Source: Tribonema minus (Eukaryota > Sar > Xanthophyceae > Tribonematales > Tribonemataceae). Taken from it: a stretch of 64,000 bases of DNA. Position 1 is the first letter of the stretch. Each line of letters opens with the position of its first letter. The DNA lies in contig JAFCMP010000051.1 in assembly GCA_017506865.1 (NCBI GenBank), positions 310,001 to 374,000 of the forward strand. Reading direction: 5' to 3'. Below the pieces are notes generated by a model. That model was not told where the DNA came from. It ran no database searches and saw only the letters and a program-made list of their open reading frames with translations. This document shows, one piece after another, positions 52,782 through 64,000 of the stretch. A program made the translations under genes and the position numbers.

Positions 52782-55700
52782 ATGAGACTTTCAAGCCTGC
52801 TGCTAGTCGTCGCCGCCATGCTGCGACCACTGGCAGTGTTGGCGGCGCCCGCAACAGCAGCAGCTGCTGCAGCAGCAGCAGCTGCTGCGGCCCGCTGGGG
52901 GACTTGCCCTACGCCCTTTTTGCAGACCTTCATGCTGCAAGAGGCCACTGCAAACGCGACACTCATGCAGCTTCAGAAGGCGTTCACACCCGCCGCCGGG
53001 GAGTTGACGATGGGATTCTTCAGCGCCCAGCTCCGAGTCACCTCCGGCACCTATGCAACCTCAACCTCCATTGTGGTGCCCCAGAACACGTGCCTGCAAG
53101 TCACAGGGATGGGCGCCGATGCCGTTACGATTGACGGGTCGTTAGCGCAGCCTGGGCCGCTGTTTAACGTCAGTGCCGGCGCAAAGCTCATTGTGGATGG
53201 GGTGAAGTTACGGGGGGGGTACAGCCAGGCGTCTGGCGGGGCAATACAGGTCGGCAAAGATGACTCATCGGAGTTGATTGGCGTGGGCAGCGGGGGAGTG
53301 GTGCATCTGGTGGACGTCGCGTTTGAAGACAACTTCTCGGAGTTCTCAGGTGCGCCTCGTACACGCTCGCGCAGGTTGTTGCTCCGCTTACAAGTAGGGT
53401 TGCGACAGAACTTTGAATGTACATGTGACGAACATGCATGTTCAAGTTGTACATCCGTACAACGTATATATTGACATATTGTGTGCATATAAAGTGACGT
53501 ACATCCGTACATGATGGCATATGTGGGGCTGGTGCAAGCCCGCATACATGCCGCTGAGGATGTCAGAGGCATCACTCCGGGACCCCCGGGCCAGCATCAT
53601 GATGGCGTATTATTCAATTGGTAGCACAAGCACATCAGCATACCTTAGACATGCACAGATCATGCTCTGCAGCAAGTGATGCTAGCAGTACGCCAGCATG
53701 ACAGCACTGGCAGGGTAGGCAGGCAATAGCACACGCTGGCAGCACCATATGACACCAGTGCACTCACCACAAAGACTTCAACTCCCTTACTTGAATGTTA
53801 CTGTACTTGCAAAGTAGTGATGCAACTGATGCACAGCACAGATACAGTTTCATTTCATTGTGATTACTAGCTGAGTAAGCATTTGGTAAACAAAGTAGTG
53901 GCAACATTTGAAAAGTCTTGCTTTCTTCACCTTTAATGTCAAGCTGTAAGACTTTGAACTGTTCTGCATCTGCCTTCAGACGAGCTGGGCGACTACCGGT
54001 GACTGCGGCAAGCTGATCAGTGTGTATAAATTGCATGTTTAAAGTTTGAGCACTGTAACAGCCTGCCACACACAGATCAGTGCTCGCTTTGCAGTCGCTT
54101 ACGTGAACCACTATGACCGGGGCCTTGCAAAGGCGCATGCAAGAGGGCAGCAGGACTCTGAGCTGCAGGCAGATAGCATAGATGGCGGCATATACAGCCT
54201 GCAGATGTCCGTCGCTAACATAGGCGGCGGCATATACAGCCTGCATATGTCCGCCGTAAAATATGTGTATATTGTATACGCCGTAACCGTACCACGGTAC
54301 CACCACGGTACCGACTTTCGCATGCCTAGCTCCGCTGTGCTGCAAGCCAAAGGCGTAACCTGTGAACTTCGAACGGCCTGGCTCTTGTTATGCGCAGTAC
54401 CGCAGTCAACATGATGATCAAATCGGAGTTGAGGTGCCAGCAAAAAAAACTATTACATTCGACAGTGACGCTTGTCGGGAGGGCGATGCAGCATCCGTTC
54501 AAACGCTATGAATTGTGTCATACCACAACAGTAATATGCACGAGTAAGGCATCATGTAATTTTCTTGTTAACTAAGTATCAAATTGCATCATGGACTGGA
54601 CTTTGCAGGCGGAGCCCTGTTTCTGGGTGCCAAGAGCGTCGCAAGAGTGCAAGGAGGCTCATTCATCAACAACACAGCGGCTGGTCTGAACGGCAATTAC
54701 GGCGGCGGTGCCATCTTCCAGGGCGAGGACTCTGTCCTATATATAGACGGCGTCTTGTTTGACAGAAACAGAGCCAACCTGGGGTCTGGCGTGATGGTGG
54801 ACTCTCATGCTCACAGTCACATCAGCAACTGCATGTTCTCCCGCCACACCGCAAGTGGTAAGCGCAGTGCGAGCGTCATAAACATTCTGTATGATTATAT
54901 CGGCTTTCAAACTTCTGAGGCCTCTAATGAGTTCCTTGCAAGCCCTGGTAGACGGTATCAGTACTGCAAAACACATCACTCACCCATTTCGTATATGCAT
55001 TACTACAGTATACCTGAATTAGTACATTAAACTTTGACAATGCACCAGCCTGACAGTACTTAGGTCAGCGATCAAGCGCTCGGCGAGTGGCAGGTGGACG
55101 TGCATACTATACGCAGTACATCGTACTGACTACATAGTAGTTCATGTATGTACTTCGAAGTATGCAAAGTCTCTGAAGAGTTTGCAATTAGCAAGCTCTG
55201 GGTGCGCACAGTACTTATAATACCTGGAAGTATATACTTGTAATATTTACTGCATCAGCCAATGCTTTTCGCTTCCAGGGAATATGTTGGCACGATCTCA
55301 GGCGATTCAGCATACGTCTAGCAGCGCCGCCATTGAGAACCATGTACGCGATCGTATAAGAATCTGTGAGGCTCGGGGCGCTCTGATGTACCATCTGCTT
55401 CAATGTATGATCTGCTTTATCAGTTTCCAAGAAGTATACATATGATGTTTTTTGCAAAAGAGGCTACTATTGTTAACAGTACTTACCAAGTATTTGAACA
55501 AGTTGTTGCTATTGCTGGCGAGGCTGGCCCTGTGCCAACCGTGCTTCTGTGCACACAATGACATGATGTTTTTTGCAAAAGAGGCTACTATTGTTAACAG
55601 TACTTACCAAGTATTTGAACAAGTTGTTGCTATTGCTGGCGAGGCTGGCCCTGTGCCAACCGTGCTTCTGTGCACACAATGACATGTCATTGCAATATCT

Positions 55701-58700
55701 GTGCTGCATGCAGCACATGCTGTTGTCCCGACCGCAGCTCGGACAACATGATGCTTTCACAATATCCAGTTGCAGCCTCACATCAATCAACGACATAAGT
55801 TGCAGCCAGAAACCATGTTGTGTCGTAACGCGGCAGCCAGAACCAATGGCATGTTGCGCAAGGTTGCTGATCTAAGACTGGATGCTCTGTCATATGTTGC
55901 GTATCTCATACCACGTTGTTACAATATGGCGCTGTTGCACAATAAGGGTTAGAGTAGATACCCTAGTTGAGGTTTGCACTTGAGGTTGTAGTTGAAGTGC
56001 AGTTTTGTTCACGAGCTGTCCGAGATCAGCTCCAGATCACTGGTTTAGGTGACTCAGCAATCCTGAGCTGGCTTGCGCAGGTTTGTTGTTGTTAGTTATA
56101 TCACTTCCTTCAGCTTCCTTCACCACGAGTGTGTGTGTGTCACCTTGTGGCTGCCTCCGTCTGCCTCTGCGCTATGCATTGATGCGGGGTGGCGTGCTAG
56201 CCTGCACGCGTGATTTTCTTTCCATGTAGTGAGTGCACAGCACTGGCAGCGCACACAGAATTGCCGCTGTGGTGGCGACACTGCAGTAGAGAGGCTCCCA
56301 ATGGCAGAGGACTTTGGTGCAGGCTCTGGTGATGACATGTAATCTGCTATTTGACCTTGCCGTTTCACATCATATATAATGACAACTAGGCGATGGGAGT
56401 AGATGCAGTCTTACTGCTTGCCGATAATGACCACGCGCCAGACCCGCTGTACGTCATCTCCGTGTTACAAGCACAGCAATCCCTAAGCGTTTAATGCCAA
56501 GTGCCAACTACAGTAATTCGGCATTGGAAGTACTTTCTTGCATAGACGGCCTTACGACAGCTGCTGCCCCTCACGCCGCACACTGTCAGCCGTGGAGCTG
56601 AAGGTCGGACAGGGCGAGGGCGTAATTTGGTCCAGAGGCACCGTCTTCCTCGACACAGACACGTTCGAAGGGAACAGGCATCACTTCTCCGGGGCTCTAC
56701 AGGTAAACTTACTGAGAGTGGAAGGTTTGTTCTCGGTATGCATTAGAATTAGAATTGTTTGACTGCCTGCTGCGTGTTCTGGAGTAGTGCAGCACTCTTT
56801 GAAGACACGTTCCCCCTTTGCAGATTTAATTTAGCTTTCCAACGGTGCGCAGGTAGGTCCATCTGCGCAGATTACTCGATTACGTGTAGTGAGCTGGTGA
56901 CCTCATGCAGCAGATAGAAAGCATCGCGCATGATCAATGACAGATTAATGCTGGCTGATGCTGTGATTGTCCAAGAGTTTAGTTGTTATAGTGTTGACGG
57001 TTTGAAGCACTGTGCCGCTCAAAACATACACATTTGAGTGGAACGTGCATCGCTTCTGGGGTCATTCAGGTACTTCTGCGGTAAGTTAGGGTAAGGTCGC
57101 TAGCTCGCTGCGCGTCCAGGCGTATTGGCGCCTGCCAGTGTACGCAGGCGCCCATACGCCTGGACATACTTGATCAAGGCGCAAGTCATCTGGAGGCCTA
57201 TGATTGGTCACCGTAGTGTCTGACTGTTCGCGGCATACACCTGGGGAAGGTAAGCTCTTCACGACTGATAGCCGGGCATGTCAATGCTAATGATTTGGTT
57301 GCATTGAAGGGCCCCGGGGTAGATACGTACGTGTCATGGTAGGTATGTCATTCGTCCGGATCCTACAAACTTGCGATAATGACGGCCTAAGGGTTTGACG
57401 TAATAGCTGTAGGGGGTCAGGCTTGACACAAGTAGGGTTGGGGGGTCAAGGGCTTGACCTAACTAGGGTTTGACGAAGTGGGGCCCTGTTCGGCCCCGAA
57501 CTGCGCGCTACGGTTCTGCCGCGTGCACACAACAAGGGTGGAGAGGCATCATACCCAGGACAGAGGTTATTAGTGACATGATATGGACGTTGTGCACAAT
57601 GAGTGTTTGCTGCTGCTGGTCAGGCTCGCTAGGAGTGCCGCTACTGCTCAGCCTGAGCGTGTTTTCAGCGTGTTTTCCGGCGGGTTGCCTACTGGTAGGC
57701 TTCTCACTTATCTCACTAGAGAGGCTGGCAAGGGGTTCAAGACAACTCAAAGACATGCAGCAGCTAGGATGTGCTGGCCCCAAGGCGCAGACAATGCTCA
57801 AATGCGCAGGGCAGGCTTCCGCCACTCTGTCATGCACCAATGCGCTCTCGAGCACATTATAACCCTAGCCTTAATTAGGCTTAGAGCTAGGTTTAGGATG
57901 TTGCATCAACTAGGGTCTGGGGTCATTAGCCGTCATCACCCAGAATCCTGTATACTTACGTTGTTGCTCGTTCTTATGTCGCTACCTGTACTTATGCCAT
58001 ACAGAACACTGATTGTCAACCGCGTCTCAAGGTATACCATGTCTGTGGGCAACACTCAACAAGTCAGTGTACAGCTGGTCTACGCGACCATTTGTAGCAC
58101 AAGCTTTAAATGTTGCAGAGGCATACATATTATCTGCTGGCCTGACTCCGCCCAATAGAGATTGCAGCCTGGCTTGACTCGGAGCTGTGGGGGGGATCTT
58201 GGTGATCCCTAGGCGGGACCCCAGGGCCTGCGCCTGCCGGCCTCTCGTTGCACTTGCAAATGCACTTGGGCTATTAGTAAGTAATCATGAGCAACTGGTG
58301 GAGGTGTTGAGTCCTATTTGTGGTGCTTGCATCTGTGCGCCCAGGTGGTCAATGCAACGCATTTCGACCTGTACGACAATTGTCGTACCAATTGTCGTAC
58401 AGTACAGGACAGTGTGCGCCCAGGTGGTCAATGCAACGCATTTCGACCTGTACGACAATTGTCGTACAGGTCGCATTTCGACCTGTACGAAATGCGACCT
58501 GTACGACAATTGTCGTACAGGTCGAAATGCGTTGCATTGACCACCTGGGCGCACACATCTCATACGTGCCACACCTGATGCCACACCTGAATCTTGATGA
58601 GTTTTAAACCGACACTTACTCCGAGTTAACTCCAGCAATGACGTGCTTGCATCGATACAGGTCCTGAGTTTAGATGGCGATGGCTCTGGAGAAGGGGGGT

Positions 58701-61700
58701 TGACGGCTGTCAACTGTACCTTCCGCAACAACTCCGCCATCTACGGCGGCGTGATTTGGACTAAGCCGGGCTGCACATTGCCTGTCAGGCTCCAGGACTG
58801 CTTGTTGGAGGACAATGAGGCGAGGACCACTGGAGGTGAGGACTCAGTTTAGGACTCAAAGTAAACTGAGGGTGAGGAACATCGCTGTCATTCATGGAGC
58901 AACGTTGAAAGGCGAGCCAGACAGCAGACACTGGCAGCTAATTGCGTACGAGACTCGACAGCTGGATTACCATTTTGTAAGAACTGCTAGAAGTATCAGT
59001 GAGGGCCAGGGCTTGAGTTCTCTTTTGGGTTAAGGTAGGACTAAAGCTGAGACTGAGTATGATCAACAGCTCACACTCTGCAATTGATAAAGTAAAAGTG
59101 CAGCAGAGCAAGATTTGCTGCACATGGGCCAGAAGGCTTTTAAGGTGATGATGAGGCAAATTTGGGCCACTGGCCAACAGGGCTAAAAGTTGGGGTGTGA
59201 TTAAAAATACTGCACTCGGTGTACACTATGATAGTTCATCAGGGCCATGTCGTTGTCAACGGCGCCTTTGTTTTTTCCAATTGGTGACAGGTCAGTTCTC
59301 TCAGCTGAATCCGGCTGCAAGCCGCACTGACTGCAGGGAGCTGGCTGCTGGTGGACCGTGAGACTGGACATAGAGGTGACGGTAGGGTCACACCCTAATC
59401 CTAGCCCTAATTCTCATTCAAACCGTAAGGTGGGTCAACGAAGTTCTTGGCTGAAAGGTAGACCCAGGTGCGCTAGAGTGGGTGAGGACAAAGGCTTGAA
59501 AAAAGAGGGGTTGGGGCTGTCAACAGTGCCTTCAGGATGGTGAGTGCATCTCAGGCATTCATCAGCTCTGGACAGGACCTGGGCAGGACCTGCGTCTCGA
59601 ACTGGAGACCCTAACCCTAACCCTAAGCTGCTCCCAAGTTAATGGACAGGCGGGAGAAAGAAGACGCCGGCCCACAAACATGCATACTGGGGCTACAGTT
59701 AGGATTTTACAGTCAGCTGAAATTATTGCATTTCGGGCCGGGGAGTTGCAGTCTTGGCTATGCAATGCGCAGGTTGCACCCGTACAGGTGGGAGATGTGA
59801 CCAGAATTGTTTTTGGGAGACTGCCCCCTGTTCCGCACACAGTAAACCTCCTGGGGCGTTTGAACTATGCAAGACATGACGGTTGTTCCTCCAGCCTGAG
59901 CTTCAAACGATTTTCGCAACTAACAAATGTGGCACCACAATGAGCAGGTGGCGCCATCAAGGCGGGAGACGTGGCCAGGATAGAACTGGTGAACTGCACG
60001 CTCTCCCGCAACAGGGCGAATGCGGGCAACGGCGGGGCGCTGTGGATTTCCCCTGGCAGCAACATCTACATTACAGGCGGCACGTTTTCCGAGAACACAT
60101 GTAAGCTCAGGAGCAACACAGTAGCACAGTTTTCTATCACCAGAATAGTATGTACTTCGAAGTATGATGATCACGTTGGTGATTGATAAAGTGGCGTCCA
60201 TTCAACATGTGAGCAGCTGGTCAGTAATGAACCCGCCTCTGCAGCCTGGCTTTACTGCCCTGCGCTGCATTCGCCCTCACAATTGTTTAAACAAGTTTCT
60301 GCTGCTCGGCCTCCGTGCTGCGTCGCCGTGCAGCACCGCTGTCTTCGAAGTCTTAAGGGCTGGATGCTTTGTGTGGCGCCTGGCTGCGAGGAGGCGGCCA
60401 CAGTTCGGTCTCGATGTTGTCCATTTTTAAATGACATAGCTTTTGAACGAACGCGTGAAGTTCATCATCAAAGTGACAGAACCTTGCTGCCAAGTGAAGT
60501 ACTTCGAAGTATTGACTTTTGCCTGCTGCATGTCGGCGCGGCTGTGCCATCTCCATCAAAGCGCAACGACAGCACTCTCCAGCTGGAGGACACGGCATCT
60601 GTCAACAACATGCCCGATCATGAGGACACTGAAGTGTGAATCCTGCTTCCAGCATATTTCAGCTCAAGCCAGTCACTGATAGCATGTACAAGAGGATGAA
60701 CCACGATCCCGAAACAGCAGCCCAGATTGTCAATGATGAACAGAATACGTGAAGCATGATCCACATAACAACGCGACTTGTTTTGCTCACCTATTGCAGC
60801 GCCGCGCGGCGGCGCCATCTTCATGGAGGGGTCGGACGACGGCCTACTCCAGCTGCAGGACGTTACTTTTGCCGACAATGCTGCCGACTATGAGGGGGGC
60901 GGCGTGTGGCTCGCGCGCCTGGGCCTTGGCAGCGCCACCAACTGCACGTTCATGAGAAACAGGGCGCAGTATGGGGGCGCGGTTTACACGCGTGAACGCG
61001 ACGCAGACCCATTTACCATTGCCAACTGTAATTTTGAAGACAACGTTGCGGACAACGCGGGCGCCGCCATAATGCAGGTGGGGGCGAAGTGGATGACAAA
61101 CGTGACAAACAGTGCGTTTGAGGGCAACACTGCACAGTGCTGTTACATCGGCGGATATGGCACGGTTGGGCGGGAGTTTGGTAGCAGCTGCCAGGACGTG
61201 GACACGGCCGCCAGCATGTGAGTGCCATCAGGGTTGCACATAAAGAGCATCATTCAGCGTAAACAAGCATTTGGCGCACAGCTAACAAAGGGTAACCTCA
61301 ACAGGCCTGTCATACACGAACATCGGCTGCTGCATGCCAGCATTGAGTAGCTTGTATGCCTTGAATGGTTTTACCGTAGCATGAATGGTCACAATGCGCA
61401 TGAGCGTTGTTGCGCAAAGGCATCAAATGATGCCAAGGAATGGTGATGTGAACGGTTGTGTAAATCATCCTAATCGTTGCATTTGCCCCTCTCATTGTCA
61501 CTCAACACAACTTCCACTCCTCATAAGCTTCTTCGCTGCACAGTACATTGCAGAAACTGCTGTCTGGCCAACACCTGCACAGCATGCGACCACTACATTT
61601 GAGTGTTGTAGGAGCTGACTCTAACCTTCCTCACCCTCACGCTAACCCTAAGTCCGCGTTTACTGCTTCCTTGCACCGCCGACTGCAGAAACTGCTGTCC

Positions 61701-63416
61701 AGCCGACACATACGCAGCGTCCAATCAGTGCGTTGAGTGTGACCCGGTGCTGCTTGACTGCTCAGTACCGGGTACCAATGTGATCACCCTGCCCTTGAAC
61801 CCTGGGTTCTGGCGCGGCAGCATGACTGCGGGCCAGGAGGTGGTGCTCACCTGCTGGAATGACGCCGCCTGCAAGGGGGGAGTGGCTGAGGACCCCGACG
61901 GATACTGCAATGCGGGCTATGAGGGGCCATGTGAGCTCTTCAACTTGGAGTATGTGACCTGTGCTCATGGCTCAGTGTGGCCTGGCGATGTGTGAAGCGT
62001 CGATGCATGAAGTGTCGATGTGAAGTTGCGCGCGCCACTGGCAACTACATGTTGCGCACACAATGGGCTATCCTTGTGCTCGTCGGCGTGGTCAATTGAT
62101 TCATTTGGAACAGACCTTCTGCGTTGTCCATGACAACATGCATTTTACGCATTGTTGCAACTGCAGACTGTGCTGTGTGCGACTCCGACACAGCTACACC
62201 GTGCACACTGCCGGCAAGTGCCACAATTGCCATGTTCTTGTTCACTGGCAAAAGGGTCATTCTCCTCACACTCACGGGCATTCCAGGTTTGAGCGCTATC
62301 TGAAAACTTCGCGTTGGCGATGTCTTGCTTGATGCTCCTGCCTGCAGACTGCGCGGTGTGCGCCCCCAACTACACGTCGGTGGTTGTCTACAAGTGCCAC
62401 GAGTGCCGCAGCCGCGCGGTCATAGTGTTTGTCGCGGTGCTTCTGTTCATCCTCCTCCTGCTCGTGGGCATTCTTGTGTCGTTCGCCCTGAGCGGCGGAG
62501 TAAGGGGCAGCGCCGCCGAGTCTGCCGAAATGGCGGTGACAACGCGGGAGGGGTACCAGGTCATGGGCGGTACACATAAATTTCTTGTCTCGGTGAGCAG
62601 TTTCAATGACATTAATGAGACTTAGGGTTAGAATAAAAGGTTGCAGTGTCAGGTCCAGAGCGGAACGCAGCAGTTGATGGTACTTGAAATCTTTTTCAGT
62701 ACTGTGCATAAACTTCTTTAAAGCATTCAACACCATGCTTCAACTGCTCAATGTTGGCATCATCTGATCAATTTGTTGTCTGCTCCCCTGGTTCTTACAG
62801 CTGGATAAGGTTCACTTACATTTCATGACAAGTGCACTAGTGTAGTATGTCTGGTAGCAACATTGACCTTTGATCAACATGGCACATTGCAGTGCACTTA
62901 TGCCCTAGCCTGACTTAGTTCCATCTAAGGCAAACAAACAGACAAGGAGATTTGACACGTGTACTTAAATACATGCTAAATATACTTGAGATTGAATTGC
63001 AAATATGGTACTTGTAGTACTGTCCATACGCAATAAAAATTGATACGCTCCATCGGCGTTGTGAGCAGTTAAACTATGCAGTGACTTGTCAGATTTGGCA
63101 CGTCGTAGCTTGTGCCAGTCAAAATGACGCACGTCGTGTTACATTCTGTGGCCTGATCACTTAATCCCTTGGAGGGCGCAGACCCTTCAAATTGACCATG
63201 TGGTTGATTTTTGGCCCCTCATATTGTCGCATAATTTTTGTAATCCTAACCCTAACCCTCAACCTAACCCTGGGTTCACCAACTCTGCTGGTATGACCCT
63301 ATGTTGTCTCTCGATGCCCACTGCGCAGCTTGGCAACATTGGCGTGAGGGCCTTGGCTTCCCTGCGCATCCCCATCGTCGTCTTCCAGGTGCTGACGCAG
63401 TACTTCAGCATTACAG
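52782..63416 (+). CDS. Secreted/type I membrane beta-helix (POMP-like repeat) protein, 9 exons, 3' end beyond the window
   Basis: Exons: 52782-53349, 54609-54857, 56590-56702, 58661-58835, 59948-60100, 60800-61217, 61689-61930, 62348-62592, 63329-63416. All have AG/GT borders and all junction phases agree. The ATG at 52782 is chosen because it opens a signal peptide (MRLSSLLLVVAAMLRPLAVL); an in-frame ATG at 52587 would only prefix it. The ectodomain carries repeats of the type NCTFRNNSAIYGGVIW, NCTLSRNRANAGNGGALW, NCTFMRNRAQYGGAVY and NCNFEDNVADNAGAAI, typical of right-handed parallel beta-helix or polymorphic outer-membrane-protein folds. A Cys-rich module follows (CVECDPVLLDCS, GPYCAVCAPNY, KCHECRS), then one strong membrane helix (VIVFVAVLLFILLLLVGILV) and a cytoplasmic part. 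Such architectures are frequent in stramenopile algae; an extracellular adhesion or wall role is inference. Exons between 54857 and 56590 may have been missed. Confidence 0.8.
55442..55683. repeat. Tandem duplication of a 121-bp unit
   Basis: 55442-55562 is repeated at 55563-55683 with no differences that I can see, indicating a recent event. It lies in the intron between 54857 and 56590. Confidence 0.92.
57015..57080 (+). repeat. Donor-side echo of exon 56590-56702
   Basis: ACATTTGAGTGGAACGTGCA then TCGCTTCTGGGGTCATTCAG/GTAC parallels the last 50 bases and donor of the exon (ACGTTCGAAGGGAACAGGCA ...). Confidence 0.8.
58334..58556. repeat. Foldback: 69-bp perfect inverted repeat plus a direct copy
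   Basis: Arms 58412-58480 and 58488-58556 are perfectly complementary, separated by only ACCTGTA. A direct copy of the first part of the arm lies at 58334-58388. Each long arm itself contains a 24-bp palindrome (58447-58470 and 58498-58521) centred on AATT. The structure is in the intron between 56702 and 58661 of the beta-helix gene. Confidence 0.95.
60520..60645 (+). repeat. Acceptor-side echo of exon 60800-61217
   Basis: GCGCGGCTGTGCCATCTCCA ... CTCTCCAGCTGGAGGACAC ... GACAATGC-like positions follow the first 100 bases of the exon in order, with many substitutions. Confidence 0.8.
61548..61613 (+). repeat. Acceptor-side echo of exon 61689-61930
   Basis: GCAGAAACTGCTGTCTGGCC then AACACCTGCACAGC ... 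TTGAGTGT matches the acceptor and first 55 exon bases (GCAGAAACTGCTGTCCAGCC). Confidence 0.88.
62158..62290 (+). repeat. Acceptor-side echo of exon 62348-62592
   Basis: CTGCAGACTGTGCTGTGTGC ... AAGTGCCACAATTGCC ... TTCTTGTTCA ... GGGCATTC follows the exon from its acceptor through the membrane-helix codons at reduced identity. Confidence 0.85.
63241..63273. repeat. Interstitial CCCTAA tract
   Basis: TAATCCTAACCCTAACCCTC then AACCTAACCC, in the intron before exon 63329-63416. Confidence 0.9.
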
Positions 63417-63499
63417 GTTAGTTGTCCAAACTTAGTGTGTGAAGTCTCAGAGTCGGTACTGGGCAGTAGTAGAATTCCTAAGTGCATGCTCATCGCTGC

Positions 63500-64000
63500 C
63501 TTTAAGATGTTGATGCAATACTTCAGCATTACAGGCAAGCGGTGCAGATGCACAGTTGCCTAGCTTTTGCAGTCTACGAGAGTTCCCGCTTAAATGGAAA
63601 TTCCTAGCACGCACTTTCATCGTCAACTCTCAGGTTCTAATGCAGCAGCGCTTCAGCTTGACACACTGTAATAGCAATGTTGGCGGAGCACAGGCACAAG
63701 GGCTGCGTATACTGCACACTGCACAAATGTTGCCCCTCACGTAGATCTCAATGAAGTGCTTCAGCAAGACAGGTGAGTGGACCAGTTGCACTGTTGCAAA
63801 TTGCAGGGGTTTCAGGGTTGCAGTAGGTGTTGATCGACTACGTCGGGTGTGAGTCAGAGTGCCATTTGGTGATAGGATGCTCCATGTCTAAGCTGAGGTG
63901 ATACTCTTGCAATGCACAAACGGAAACATGCTATGCAGTACATTGTCCGTCACTTTCGTGTCCAAGCTCTGCTGCAGCAACGCTTCCTCTTCAGCCACCA
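63500..64000 (+). repeat. Donor-side echoes of exon 63329-63416
   Basis: The exon end (GTGCTGACGCAGTACTTCAG then CATTACAG/GTTAG) recurs at about 63508-63538, 63636-63665, 63750-63776 and 63965-63998. The third copy retains a good donor (AAGACAG/GTGAGT). Confidence 0.85.

Overview
This is eukaryotic nuclear DNA: long coding information is broken into short exons with GT-AG (once GC-AG) introns that are usually 0.5-3 kb. Interstitial TTAGGG/CCCTAA tracts recur throughout. A multi-exon beta-helix (POMP-repeat) membrane protein, an intraflagellar-transport gene and a LINE-type retrotransposon suggest a protist or alga; a photosynthetic stramenopile (xanthophyte or brown-alga-like) is my best guess, made from gene content only.

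Layout. (1) 126-27467, minus strand: twenty exons whose splice phases all agree can be joined into one large gene that runs off the left edge. The protein looks like a conserved giant family that I cannot name. (2) 28082-29108, minus: two exons of a protein with two SH3 domains, the first split by a GC-AG intron. Its last phase also fits the first exon of gene 1, so it may be that gene's 5' end. (3) 29.1-35.1 kb: no intact gene; weak remnants that may come from a TnpB/Fanzor-type element. (4) 35.1-41.4 kb: three 5'-truncated copies of one LINE-like element, minus orientation. The longest is bounded by an 11-bp target-site duplication and keeps an open RT plus zinc-knuckle/endonuclease-like frame. 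(5) 45.1-49.8 kb, minus: C-terminal half of IFT144/WDR19, with the beta-propeller half not found, one internal segment missing and apparent frameshifts. (6) 52782-63416, plus: nine phase-consistent exons of a secreted/type I membrane beta-helix repeat protein, running off the right edge.

The most unusual structure is shared by genes 1 and 6, which are unrelated and on opposite strands. Their introns contain series of partial, decaying copies of the neighbouring exon edge together with its splice site. Copies of an acceptor edge lie on the acceptor side and copies of a donor edge on the donor side, often several in a row. I call these exon echoes. They explain much of the intron sequence and many short spurious reading frames. 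Other intron content includes telomere-like tracts, foldbacks, a 527-bp terminal-inverted-repeat element and minisatellites.
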